DNA of 60,683 nucleotides. Origin: Paraburkholderia sejongensis. Its GTDB lineage: Bacteria; Pseudomonadota; Gammaproteobacteria; Burkholderiales; Burkholderiaceae. The stretch spans positions 1 to 60,683 of the forward strand of contig NZ_JAJITD010000028.1 of NCBI RefSeq assembly GCF_020880815.1. The letters run 5' to 3'. Both the position numbers and the translations under genes were made by a program. Below the pieces are notes generated by a model. That model was not told the DNA's origin and did no database searches. It saw only the letters and a list, made by a program, of their open reading frames with translations. Below, in pieces: positions 1 through 8,706 of this stretch. How positions within the stretch are numbered: the stretch's first letter is position 1; each line of letters begins with the position of its first letter.

Positions 1-25
1 GAACGGCTCAAGCAACTTCCCAACG

Positions 26-60
26 AAAAACGGCCCGGACGCTCTTGCGTTCGGGCCGTC
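26..60 (-). terminator. Rho-independent terminator, minus strand
   Basis: Inverted repeat CGGCCCG (31-37) / CGGGCCG (52-58), with the inner bases also pairing. On the minus strand it is followed by a run of five T (26-30 on plus). It lies about 160 bp beyond the stop of the minus-strand chemoreceptor gene and probably ends that transcript. Nothing else convincing was seen in positions 1-217. Confidence 0.7.
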
Positions 61-217
61 AAATCCAGACCATTTCGTTATACCGTTCGAGTCCTCAAAA
101 GAGACCTTAACTGAACGGCATTAGGCCTCGAGCCGGTTTTTTCATTTCCGCGTTAGTCTTTCCAGCGCCGCTCCGATCGAATGGAGCAGCGCATCAAAAG
201 GGCACAGCGGTTTTAGC

Positions 218-2014
218 TTAGAACTGATCCCAGCCGTCATTCGCGCTGGCCGCCGCAGCACTCGTCGCGCTCGCCAGCGCAGCGACCGGCGCCACAGTCG
301 CCGCGCGTGCAACGTGTTGCTCCGGTGCCGCCTTGTCCCGCCGAGGCATTTCTTTCCGCGCGGCGAGAGTAGAAGTGGAAGCGCCAGCCCGAGCAGACCC
401 CATACCCGAACCCGCCGCGGCGAAGCCATCGCCAGCCCCCATCATCACCGCGTTTCCGGCCACCCGAAAAAACGCCACCGCTTCATTCAACTGCTGCCCC
501 TGGTCCTCCATCGAGCGCGATGCGGCCGCCGCCTGCTCGACCAGCGCCGCATTCTGCTGCGTGACGTTATCCATCTGCGTGATCGCGAGATTGACCTGCT
601 CGATGCCGCGGCTCTGTTCGGTCGATGCCGCCGCGATCTCCGCCATGATGTCGGTCACGCGCGCGACCGCCTGCGTGACTTCGGTCATCGTCTCGCCCGC
701 CTGGCCCGCGAGCGTCGAGCCGTCGCGAATCCGCTCGACCGACGCCGCGATCAGATCCTTGATCTCTTTGGCCGCGCTCGACGAGCGCTGCGCGAGGCTG
801 CGCACCTCGCTCGCAACCACTGCGAAGCCGCGGCCCTGTTCGCCGGCGCGCGCCGCTTCGACGGCCGCGTTCAGCGCGAGGATGTTGGTCTGGAACGCGA
901 TCCCTTCGATGATGCCGGTGATGTCGGCGATCTTTGTCGAGCTGTCGCTGATCTCCTGCATCGTGCTGACGACCTGGCCGACCACCGTGCTGCCTTTCTG
1001 CGCGACCGCCGACGCATTCGACGCCAGCGTGCTGCCCTGTTGCGCGTTCTCCGCATTCTGTCTGACCGTCGAGGTCAGTTCCTCCATGCTCGACGCGGTT
1101 TCCTGCAGCGACGCGGCCTGCTGCTCGGTGCGCTGGCTCAGGTCCATGTTGCCGGCGGCGATCTCGCGCGCCGCGCCGGCGATGCTCGTGCTGCTATCGC
1201 GCACCCGCGTGACGATCGCCGTGAGCCGCTCGTTCATCTCGCGCAGCGCGCCGAGCAGTTTGCTGGTTTCGTCCTTGCCGTCGACGCTGATGCGCGTGCG
1301 CAGATCGCCTTGCGACACCGTGCGCGCGACGTCGATCGCAAAGCCGAGCGGGCCGGTCACCGCGCGCGCGATCAGCCAGCACGCGCCGATCGCAAAGCCG
1401 ACCGCGACCACGCAGACCGCGATCAGCAGGTTGCGCTGGCTCTGGTAGTGCGCGGCGTAGTCGCTGATCCGCTGCTCCTGACGGCTGCGCGTGTACTCGG
1501 CGTAGGTATCGGTCGCGCGAACCAGCGCGGCGAGCAGCGGGCGGCACTTGTCGTCGATTTCGACGCTCGCCTGCTCACGGTTGCCGTCGAGCGCAAGGCC
1601 GACGATGCGGGTCGCGACCGGCCCATACTGGGCTTCGATGCGATTGATCTCGGCCACCAGTTCGCGCGCCTTCTCCGACGTATCGGTCGCGCTCGAGATC
1701 ATGTCGTTGAGCTGCTTCAGATGCGTCTGGACGTCGGCATGCGCGCGCAGCACCTCGGCCTTTTCCAGTTCGATGTCCTGGGCTTTGGTCACGAGCACCA
1801 GATTGCGCGCGGCGATCGCGCGCCGGTCGATCGCGGTTCGCACCTGCACGACCATGTCGGCGCGCGCGTTGATGCCGCGCACGTATTGGGTAAAGCCGTC
1901 GGTCGAATCGCTCAGCGCTTTCAGCGAAAGCCCGGATACCGCGACGACGATCAGCGAGAGCATGCCGAAGCCCGCAATCAGCTTGCTTTTGATGGTGAGG
2001 CGGTTGAAGTTCAC
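218..2014 (-). CDS. Methyl-accepting chemotaxis protein
   Basis: A 598-aa membrane chemoreceptor that signals to CheA/CheW. TM1 is at about residues 12-31 and a four-helix-bundle-type periplasmic domain of about 160 residues follows. TM2 is at about 195-216, followed by a HAMP domain and the cytoplasmic coiled coil. The highly conserved hairpin tip (GIAFQTNILALNAAVEAA) is intact. The protein ends in GWDQF, which fits the xWxxF pentapeptide used to tether CheR/CheB. The start is GTG at 2014, chosen because GGAG lies 10 nt upstream and MNFNRLTIKSKL is the usual N-terminus of Burkholderiales receptors. The ligand cannot be read from sequence. The Ala-rich linker before the pentapeptide is typical. 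It stands alone with its own terminator. Confidence 0.95.
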   Translation of the reverse strand: MNFNRLTIKSKLIAGFGMLSLIVVAVSGLSLKALSDSTDGFTQYVRGINARADMVVQVRTAIDRRAIAARNLVLVTKAQDIELEKAEVLRAHADVQTHLKQLNDMISSATDTSEKARELVAEINRIEAQYGPVATRIVGLALDGNREQASVEIDDKCRPLLAALVRATDTYAEYTRSRQEQRISDYAAHYQSQRNLLIAVCVVAVGFAIGACWLIARAVTGPLGFAIDVARTVSQGDLRTRISVDGKDETSKLLGALREMNERLTAIVTRVRDSSTSIAGAAREIAAGNMDLSQRTEQQAASLQETASSMEELTSTVRQNAENAQQGSTLASNASAVAQKGSTVVGQVVSTMQEISDSSTKIADITGIIEGIAFQTNILALNAAVEAARAGEQGRGFAVVASEVRSLAQRSSSAAKEIKDLIAASVERIRDGSTLAGQAGETMTEVTQAVARVTDIMAEIAAASTEQSRGIEQVNLAITQMDNVTQQNAALVEQAAAASRSMEDQGQQLNEAVAFFRVAGNAVMMGAGDGFAAAGSGMGSARAGASTSTLAARKEMPRRDKAAPEQHVARAATVAPVAALASATSAAAASANDGWDQF

Positions 2015-2534
2015 TTGTTATTTTCTCCAGTACCGAACGCAAAGCGTTCGTCATGGACTCTCAGGTCCGGGTCCGTGGGGCACGTTTTGAACACCGCTGT
2101 TGGTCGCCGCGGTTTTCCGCGTTTTTTTGCCCGCTCTGCATCGCCGCTCACGCGACGGTGCAGATCGGTGCCCCACCTACTGGATATCGGATCGCGCCGA
2201 TCGGACTTGAGCAAAACCGGGTTTCTCCGGACAAGCTTTCACGCGATGAGCGAAGAAGGCGGAATGTTTCATTGTTTTATGCGCATGATGAAAACGTTTT
2301 CTTTCGATTGGTTTTCATCCGCCGCACCCGGCGCGGGCCGTTGGCAAGCCAGCGCGGCCCGTGCGCGGCGGCGTTTCCTTGCGGGCGCAACGGTTTGTTG
2401 CGCGCCGACAATGTTTTTGTTCCGCTGCGCAGTTCGGACCCGATTGAGGTAGGCTTGCGAAATCACAATGTCCCCCGTTTCGCGTTGCTATAGGAAGCCC
2501 TGGCGCGCGAGCCCCTGGTAGTCTGTCTCTACGT
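2015..2534. promoter_or_regulatory. Divergent intergenic region, chemoreceptor / AraC regulator
   Basis: 520 bp without a convincing gene, holding the divergent promoters of the chemoreceptor (minus) and the AraC regulator (plus). It contains a perfect 12-bp palindrome GAAAACGTTTTC at 2290-2301 with a central CG, of the kind bound by LacI-type dimers. No cognate regulator is adjacent, so the site is only noted. Confidence 0.4.
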
Positions 2535-3533
2535 ATGCGATCAACATCGGAGCCTAACAACCGCGATATCGGTGCCGCGTTGAGCGACCTGGATGGCGCG
2601 CGCGACTGGATGGCGTCGATCTGCGGCCCGCACGGGCTGCAGGTCAGCCGGCCGGAACGGCTGCGGTTTCACCAGTCGGGCACCGTGCTGCGCTCGATGG
2701 CGACCACGATCGGCTACGTCGAGTACGGCACCGACGTGACGGTCGCAGTGCGTGAGAACAGCCCGCTGAACTGCTACAGCGTGAGCCTGCCGGTGGTCGG
2801 CGAGCAGGAGCTGGCCGCGCACGGCAAACGCTGGCTGTCCGATCAGGATCGCGGCGTGATCGTCAGTCCGCAGGAATCGCAGGATCTCTCGATCACCGGT
2901 AATTGCCGCAAGCTGCACGTCGCGATTCCGCGCTCCGCGCTTCAGCAGGTGCTGCAAACGATGCTCTCGCGCCCACTCGAATCTCCGCTCGTGTTTCAGC
3001 CCGACATGGACGCCGCCGCCGGCGACCAGGCGTCGTGGTGGCGCATGGTCAAGTTTCTGGTCGGCGAAATGGAGCGCAGCGGGCCGTCGCTCGGGCATCT
3101 TTATATGTCGGGCGAACTGGAGCTGACCTTGCTGAAAGGCCTGCTGCTGTCGCAGCCGCACAACTACAGCGAGCAACTGGCCAACGCGTCGGCATTGACT
3201 CCGCCGCATTACCTGACCCGCGCACGCCAGTTCATCCACGACAACGCGCGCGAGCCGATCGCGCTCGAAGACATCGAACGCGCGGCGGGCGTGTCACGCT
3301 TCAAGCTGTTCGACGGTTTTCGCCAGTACTTCGGGTGCGCGCCGATCGCGTATCTGAAGCGTTACCGGCTCGAATCGGTGCGGCGCGAGATTCTCGAAGA
3401 CCGCTCGGTGCGCAATATTTCGTCGGTGGCGTTGGGGTGGGGGATGTCGCATCTGGGCCGCTTCTCGACCGAGTACAAGGCGCTGTTCGGCGAGTCGCCG
3501 TCCGATACGCTCAAGCGCGCAGCCAGACGCTGA
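2535..3533 (+). CDS. AraC-family regulator, probable activator of antABC
   Basis: A 332-aa transcription regulator. The N-terminal about 200 residues resemble the AraC-binding-like domain of AraC/XylS regulators of aromatic degradation. The C-terminal about 100 residues carry the double helix-turn-helix (ARQFIHDNAREPIALEDIER onward, with the second HTH ending in FSTEYKALFGESPSDTLKR). It converges on antCBA, whose stop lies 144 bp downstream, the arrangement seen for AntR/AndR regulators of anthranilate dioxygenase. Its role as the anthranilate-responsive activator is inferred from this position. Effector binding cannot be read from sequence. Confidence 0.85.
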   Translation: MRSTSEPNNRDIGAALSDLDGARDWMASICGPHGLQVSRPERLRFHQSGTVLRSMATTIGYVEYGTDVTVAVRENSPLNCYSVSLPVVGEQELAAHGKRWLSDQDRGVIVSPQESQDLSITGNCRKLHVAIPRSALQQVLQTMLSRPLESPLVFQPDMDAAAGDQASWWRMVKFLVGEMERSGPSLGHLYMSGELELTLLKGLLLSQPHNYSEQLANASALTPPHYLTRARQFIHDNAREPIALEDIERAAGVSRFKLFDGFRQYFGCAPIAYLKRYRLESVRREILEDRSVRNISSVALGWGMSHLGRFSTEYKALFGESPSDTLKRAARR

Positions 3534-3611
3534 ACGCGCACCGCGACGCGCGCCACGCGACGCCCACCACGCGACGCGCACAACGCTAGGCGCACCGAAA
3601 TATCCGCAGCA

Positions 3612-3654
3612 AAGAAAATGTCCCGCCCGGCGCTGTCGCGCCGGCACGGGACAT
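3612..3654 (-). terminator. Terminator between the AraC gene and antC
   Basis: Inverted repeat ATGTCCCG (3618-3625) / CGGGACAT (3647-3654) with a GC-rich inner stem, followed on the minus strand by TTTTCTTT. It sits 23 bp beyond the antC stop and should terminate the antABC transcript. It may also stop readthrough from the convergent AraC gene. Confidence 0.75.
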
Positions 3655-3676
3655 TCGGGCATTGCAGCGCACCCGC

Positions 3677-4705
3677 TTAACGCGCGTTGCTCTCGCCGAA
3701 CTTCTCGTAGTACAGCCGGTAGTCCTGAATACCTTGCTCGCCGAGCCAGCCCTTGATCGCTTCGACCATCGGCGGCGGTCCGCACACGTACATGTCGAAG
3801 CCGTTCGATTCGAGGAACGCGCGGTTGAAATGCTCGGGGATCAGACCGGTTTTGCCGGACCATTGCGGCGCCGGATTCATCACCACCGTCTCGACCGCGA
3901 AGCCTTCGATGCTGGCCTTGTAGTTATTGATGCGCTCGGTCTCGCACAGATCGGCGGCATGGGTGACGCCGTAGTACAGGTGCACCGGCTGCGCGCAATT
4001 GCGCTTCGCCGCAAGCTCGTCGAGCATGCCGAGGAACGCCGACAGACCGGTGCCGCCCGCGACCATCACCAGCGGACGTTCGACCTGGCGCAGATAGAAC
4101 GCGCCGAGCGGCGCTTCGAACTCGATCGTGTCGCCGACCTTGCAGCGCTCGCGCAGATAGTTGCTCATCGCGCCGTTCGGCAGCAGGCGGATCAGGAACT
4201 GCAGCTCGTTGCGCTCGTTCGGATGATTGGCGAACGAATACGAGCGCCAGTCTTCGGTGCCCGGCACCTTCACGCGCGCATACTGGCCCGGCAGAAAATC
4301 GAGCTGACGGGCGTACGAACTCGCGTCGACGCGCAGGATCGCGGTGGTCGCCGACACCAGCTCCACGCCGCTCACCGTCGCGCTGACCGCGGCGGTGCCG
4401 GCGCCTTCGCACAGCGTCGAGTCAAAGTCGAAAAAGAACGACGCATCCGACTTCACGCGGGTCTGGCACGACAGGATCTTGCGCTGCGCGAGATCTTCTT
4501 CGCTCAGCGTTTCCTCGTCGACGTAATCGAGCGTGTATTCGCCCGCCTCGCAGCGGCCCTGGCAGGTGCCGCACACGCCTTCGCGGCAATCGAGCGGAAT
4601 GTTCACGCCGTTGCGCAGCGCCGCGTCGAGCAGCAGCTCGTTCGGGCCGACGTCGAAGAAGGCGGTTTTGCCGTCGGCGAAATTCAACGCGACTTTATGT
4701 TTCAT
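3677..4705 (-). CDS. antC: Anthranilate 1,2-dioxygenase reductase component
   Basis: A 342-aa electron-transfer component that passes electrons from NADH through FAD and a [2Fe-2S] cluster to the oxygenase. The N-terminal plant-type ferredoxin domain has the cluster cysteines C40, C45, C48 and C80. A ferredoxin-reductase FAD domain follows (RSYSFAN, the RxYS motif) and then an NAD domain (MVAGGTGLSAFLGML). The length is typical of the BenC/AntC family. The start at 4705 follows GGAGCACGACG. It lies 14 nt after antB in the same operon. Benzoate dioxygenase reductase is very similar in sequence; the assignment to anthranilate rests on the AntA/AntB partners. Confidence 0.93.
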   Translation of the reverse strand: MKHKVALNFADGKTAFFDVGPNELLLDAALRNGVNIPLDCREGVCGTCQGRCEAGEYTLDYVDEETLSEEDLAQRKILSCQTRVKSDASFFFDFDSTLCEGAGTAAVSATVSGVELVSATTAILRVDASSYARQLDFLPGQYARVKVPGTEDWRSYSFANHPNERNELQFLIRLLPNGAMSNYLRERCKVGDTIEFEAPLGAFYLRQVERPLVMVAGGTGLSAFLGMLDELAAKRNCAQPVHLYYGVTHAADLCETERINNYKASIEGFAVETVVMNPAPQWSGKTGLIPEHFNRAFLESNGFDMYVCGPPPMVEAIKGWLGEQGIQDYRLYYEKFGESNAR

Positions 4706-4719
4706 CGTCGTGCTCCCGC

Positions 4720-5208
4720 TTACAGATGATAGAAGTCCAGCACGGCGTTGATGTGGTCGTTCAGCAGCAGCACGTGCTTGCGCGTGATCTTCCAGCTCTC
4801 GCCCGCGGGCTTCAGGTCGTACACCGCGCGGCCGTAGAAGTAGTCGGTCGAGCCGTGACGGGTGTACATCGTCGACCAGTTCACCGCGGCTTCGACCAGC
4901 GAGTCAGCGCGCTCGGTCAGACGCACGTTGCTGATCTGGTGCATCGTGCGCGGCAGCGGCGTCGACGCGGCCGATTTACCGGTGCGCAGACGGAACACGC
5001 GGTCTTCGAGGCCGGCGCGATCCGAGTAATAAATCAGCGACATGCCCTGCTTCGGATCGGTCGTGTACACGTGCTCCGAATCCCACTGCGGGACGTGGAA
5101 CGTGCTCTGTTCATCGAACAGGTCGAGGTACTCGTCCCATTGCTGCTTGTCGCACAGGTCCGACTTCAGATACAGAAACTGCTCGACGGAATGTTGGAGT
5201 TGGCTCAT
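4720..5208 (-). CDS. antB: Anthranilate 1,2-dioxygenase small subunit
   Basis: A 162-aa beta subunit of the ring-hydroxylating oxygenase. It has the NTF2/SnoaL-like cone fold of this family and a mainly structural role in the alpha3beta3 hexamer. Recognisable family stretches are QFLYLKSDLCDKQQWDEYLDL near the N-terminus and SWKITRKHVLLLND near the C-terminus. The ATG overlaps the antA stop codon (ATGA), which indicates translational coupling. Confidence 0.93.
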   Translation of the reverse strand: MSQLQHSVEQFLYLKSDLCDKQQWDEYLDLFDEQSTFHVPQWDSEHVYTTDPKQGMSLIYYSDRAGLEDRVFRLRTGKSAASTPLPRTMHQISNVRLTERADSLVEAAVNWSTMYTRHGSTDYFYGRAVYDLKPAGESWKITRKHVLLLNDHINAVLDFYHL

Positions 5209-6596
5209 GCCTGCTCTCCCTTCGATTCGTTGGATTTAGCGAGGCCCTTCAGGATCGTGTCGCGCCAGGTGCCGTGCTGGTTCACGTACAGCCCTTCGTG
5301 GGTCAGTTCGGTGCCGGTCAGGTTCGGCTTGATGCCGAGCAGCGTGGTGTTGCGCGTCTCGCCCGCTTCCCACTTGTGATGGCCGCGCGAGATGTCGCTC
5401 CAGCGCTCCAGACGCGCCTGGAAGCCGCGCTGCTGCTCGCGGAATTCGACGAGGTCGTCGGGCGTGCCCATGCCGGACACGTTGAAGAAGTCCTCGAACT
5501 GACGGATGCGGTTCTCGCGATCCTCGGCCGACTCGCCCTTCACGCCGATGCACTGGCTGATGATCTCGGTCTTGTTCCACGCGAGCGGACGCACGATGCG
5601 CAGCTGCGAGCTGATCTGATCCATGAAGAACAGACTCGGGTACACGTTCAGGTTGCGCAGCCGGTGCATCATCCACTCGGCCTTGTCCTTGCCGTACGCT
5701 TCGACGAGGCGCGGCATCACGCTCTTGTAGCCGGGGCGCACGTCCGGGTTCGGCATGTCGCTGAACAGCACGCTGTGGCCGTTTTTGAACGCGAACCAGC
5801 CATCGTCGGTTTCCGCGTCGCCCGCGCCGAGCTTGCTGTAGTCGAGCGTGCCGCTCGGCGTCTCGCCTTTCTTCGCGTTCGATTCGATACGGTGCTGCAC
5901 GGTCGCCACGTAGTTATAGTGCACGGTGCTCACGTGATAGCCGTCGAGACCGTTTTCGTTCTGCAGCTTCCAGTTGCCGTCGAACGTGTACGTCGACTTG
6001 CCCGGCAGCACTTCGAGTTCGCCGGTCGGCGATTGCGCGACCATCATGTCGAAGAAGATGCGCGCGTCGCCCAGGTACTCTTCGAGCGTGTCGGTGCCGT
6101 CCACATCGAGGCTCACGAACACGAAGCCCTTATAGCTTTCGATGCGTGCTTTCTTCAGGCCGCGCGTCGACTTGTCGAAGTCTTCGCAGTATTCGCCCGG
6201 CGCTTTCACCTTCACGAGGCGGCCGTCGTTCTTGTAGCACCATGCGTGGAACGGGCAGGTGAAGGTCGACTGGTTGCCCTTGCTCATCCGCGTGAGCGTC
6301 GCGCCGCGGTGCTGGCACGCGTTGATCATCGCGTTCAGTTTGCCGGCGCTGTCACGCGAGATGATCAGCGGCTGGCGGCCGGCGCGCATCGTCAGAAAGT
6401 CGTTGTTGTTGGCGATCTCGCTTTCGTGACATGCGTAGATCCAGGCCTTCTCGAAGATGTGTTCCATCTCGAGCGAGAACAGCTCGGGCTCCGTGAACAT
6501 TTCCCGGGCAATCCGGTAGACCCCTTCCGCCGGCCGGAAGTCCAGACAGCCGCTGACGAATTCGCTCCATTCGGAGGCACTGCGTTGCTCGCTCAT
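5205..6596 (-). CDS. antA: Anthranilate 1,2-dioxygenase large subunit
   Basis: A 463-aa catalytic alpha subunit that converts anthranilate to catechol with release of CO2 and ammonia. The Rieske [2Fe-2S] ligands are C94, H96, C114 and H117 (CQHRG and CPFHAW). The mononuclear iron site is DGYHVSTVH, with H221 and H226 and the bridging D218. The start at 6596 (MSEQRSASEW) is preferred over an in-frame ATG at 6686, because AGGAGT lies just upstream of it and family members begin there. It is the first gene of antABC, with antB overlapping its stop. Catechol would then enter the beta-ketoadipate pathway encoded elsewhere. Confidence 0.95.
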   Translation of the reverse strand: MSEQRSASEWSEFVSGCLDFRPAEGVYRIAREMFTEPELFSLEMEHIFEKAWIYACHESEIANNNDFLTMRAGRQPLIISRDSAGKLNAMINACQHRGATLTRMSKGNQSTFTCPFHAWCYKNDGRLVKVKAPGEYCEDFDKSTRGLKKARIESYKGFVFVSLDVDGTDTLEEYLGDARIFFDMMVAQSPTGELEVLPGKSTYTFDGNWKLQNENGLDGYHVSTVHYNYVATVQHRIESNAKKGETPSGTLDYSKLGAGDAETDDGWFAFKNGHSVLFSDMPNPDVRPGYKSVMPRLVEAYGKDKAEWMMHRLRNLNVYPSLFFMDQISSQLRIVRPLAWNKTEIISQCIGVKGESAEDRENRIRQFEDFFNVSGMGTPDDLVEFREQQRGFQARLERWSDISRGHHKWEAGETRNTTLLGIKPNLTGTELTHEGLYVNQHGTWRDTILKGLAKSNESKGEQA

Positions 6597-6938
6597 GATG
6601 TGTCCACTCCTTGTCAAATCGTTTGAATAACGACATGCCCGATTGAATACCCAATCGACGGGGCGAACTATCCAGTCAATTTGCATTCGCTATCCGATAA
6701 ATTTGGCGGCCTCCGGGCAACCGGATAGAGCGGCGCGGGCACCGGCCGGCCCGGGCTTTGCCGGCGCGGCAAAGCGGCCGAAACGGCGCGCGGATCGGCA
6801 AAAACCCGGCTGTTCGCTCGATTGAGCGGCAAAGGGTCTGCTACGCTAGTTATTCGAGGGCCGTGAACTCAGGGTAATTACCGAGGCGCGGCCGTTTTTT
6901 CACGCGCGGGGTTTCGCGCATGTCAGAACGAACAACGA
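6597..6938. promoter_or_regulatory. Intergenic region upstream of antA, with a palindrome
   Basis: 342 bp between antA (minus) and a diguanylate cyclase gene (plus). The inverted repeat CGATTG-N6-CAATCG at 6640-6657 is centred about 52 bp upstream of the antA start, a suitable place for a regulatory site. AraC-type activators usually bind direct repeats, so this palindrome may belong to another regulator. No gene seen. Confidence 0.4.
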
Positions 6939-8480
6939 ATGGTGACGCGCCGACCGAACGCCGTGATTGGGATCAGCATCGTGCTCGCCGGCGCGATTCT
7001 CGCGATCGCCGTCGCGCTGCTCGCGCAGATGCGCATGGATGCGTTGCGACGCGCGCAGGATGCGATCTTCAACGTGTCGTTGCTGGTCGAGCGCGACGTG
7101 TCGCGCAATCTGGAGATCTACGATCTGTCGCTGCGCGCGGTGATCGATGGTCTGAAGCAGCCGGGCGTGCTCGAACTGCCGCCGCAAATCCGCCAGATGG
7201 TGCTGTTCGACGGCTCGATCAGCGCGAAGGACATGGGCTCGGTGTTCGTGCTCGACGAACACGGCGACGTGCGCTTCGATTCGCGCGAATGGCCGCCGCG
7301 CCCGGCCCATCTCGCCGACCGCGATTTCTTCACCGCGCAGCGCGACGCGCCCGACCGTGGCCTCTACATCAGCCATCCGTTCAGCCCGAGCGGTAAAGAG
7401 GAAGATCTGCGCATCGCGTTGAGCCGGCGCATCGCGCGGCCCGACGGCGGCTTCGGCGGCGTGGTGGTCGGCACGTTGCGGCTGACTTACTTTCACCGGC
7501 TGTTCGACGGCATGAAGCTCGGGCCGAGCGGCTCGATGGCGCTGATGCTCAGCGACGGCACGATGCTGATGCGCCGGCCGTACGAAGCGAAAACGATCGG
7601 CATCAACCTGACCGGCACCGCCAACTTTTCGCGCTTCGTGCAGCGGCCGAGCGGCGACTTTTACGGCACCGCGGCGATCGACCATGTCGAGCGCTGGTAC
7701 GCGTTCCGTCATATCGACATCTATCCGCTGATCCTCGACGTCGCGCTGTCGACCAACGACATCTACATTGAATGGCGGCGGCGCGCGTGGATCATCGGCA
7801 CGCTGATCGCCGCGCTCGACGTGACCATCATCACGCTCGCGATCCTGTTCGCGCAGCAGTTGCGGCGGCGCCGCGCGGCCGAGGAAGAACTGCGCGAACT
7901 CGCGCGTACCGACGGCCTGACCGGGCTGAACAACCGCCGCGCATTCGAGGAGCACCTGAACGCCGAATGGCGGCGCGCGCAGCGCAACGACCGGCCCCTG
8001 TCGGTGCTGCTGATCGACGTCGACAACTTCAAGGGCTTCAACGACCTGTACGGCCATTCGGCCGGCGATGAAGCGCTGGTCGGCGTGGGCCGCTGCATCG
8101 CTCAGAACGTGCGGCGCCCGGGCGACACCGCCGCGCGCTACGGCGGCGAGGAGTTCGCAGTGCTGCTGCCGGACACCGACGCGGCCGGCGCGCTGCAGAT
8201 CGGCGAGCAGATCCGCGCGGCGGTGCAGGCGTTGCAGTGCCGCCATGTGGCGAGCGCGCATCACGTGCTGACGGTGAGCGTCGGCGTGGCGACCGCGCAA
8301 GGCGCGGGCTTCGCCAGCAGCCGCGCGCTCGTCGACGCGGCCGACCACGCGCTCTACCGCGCGAAGGACGCGGGCCGCAACCGCGTGCTTGCAGATGAGG
8401 AAGCGGTGGACGCGGCGGACGGCGGGGAGGCGGCCGATCGCGCGCTGAGCACGCCGGATACGGAAGGGCGCACGCGCTGA
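6939..8480 (+). CDS. Membrane diguanylate cyclase with a periplasmic sensor domain
   Basis: A 513-aa c-di-GMP synthase. TM1 is at about residues 9-29, a periplasmic PDC/Cache-like sensor spans about 30-280 and TM2 is at about 283-304. A short linker leads to the GGDEF domain. The active-site signature is GGEEF at 402-406. The inhibitory I-site RxxD is present as RPGD at 393-396, exactly five residues upstream, so product feedback inhibition is expected. The ligand is unknown. The start at 6939 has only a weak ribosome-binding site, so the first few residues are uncertain. It stands between antA and a nucleobase permease with no clear operon partner. Confidence 0.9.
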   Translation: MVTRRPNAVIGISIVLAGAILAIAVALLAQMRMDALRRAQDAIFNVSLLVERDVSRNLEIYDLSLRAVIDGLKQPGVLELPPQIRQMVLFDGSISAKDMGSVFVLDEHGDVRFDSREWPPRPAHLADRDFFTAQRDAPDRGLYISHPFSPSGKEEDLRIALSRRIARPDGGFGGVVVGTLRLTYFHRLFDGMKLGPSGSMALMLSDGTMLMRRPYEAKTIGINLTGTANFSRFVQRPSGDFYGTAAIDHVERWYAFRHIDIYPLILDVALSTNDIYIEWRRRAWIIGTLIAALDVTIITLAILFAQQLRRRRAAEEELRELARTDGLTGLNNRRAFEEHLNAEWRRAQRNDRPLSVLLIDVDNFKGFNDLYGHSAGDEALVGVGRCIAQNVRRPGDTAARYGGEEFAVLLPDTDAAGALQIGEQIRAAVQALQCRHVASAHHVLTVSVGVATAQGAGFASSRALVDAADHALYRAKDAGRNRVLADEEAVDAADGGEAADRALSTPDTEGRTR

Positions 8481-8706
8481 GCAAGCGGCTGCGCTTGCGG
8501 GGTGCGCCGCATGCCGAACGGTCCGCCGGCGGGGGCTCCCGGCTCCGCCGAAACGATTCACCGCCGCGCCCGCCGCTGCCGCTTGCCAGCCCTTATTGCT
8601 CTCCGTAAACTCGCGCGTAATCTGCCGGACCGCCCGTTTCCGGGCGCGCCGCCGGCCTATAAGCAAACCACCAAACCACGCCGCCCCCACCAGGAGAATC
8701 CCCGCG

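Noticed and set aside
314..2452. Long open frame antisense to the chemoreceptor gene
   Set aside because: It is an Arg/Ala-rich shadow typical of high-GC DNA, has no recognisable domain and lies fully opposite a clear receptor gene.
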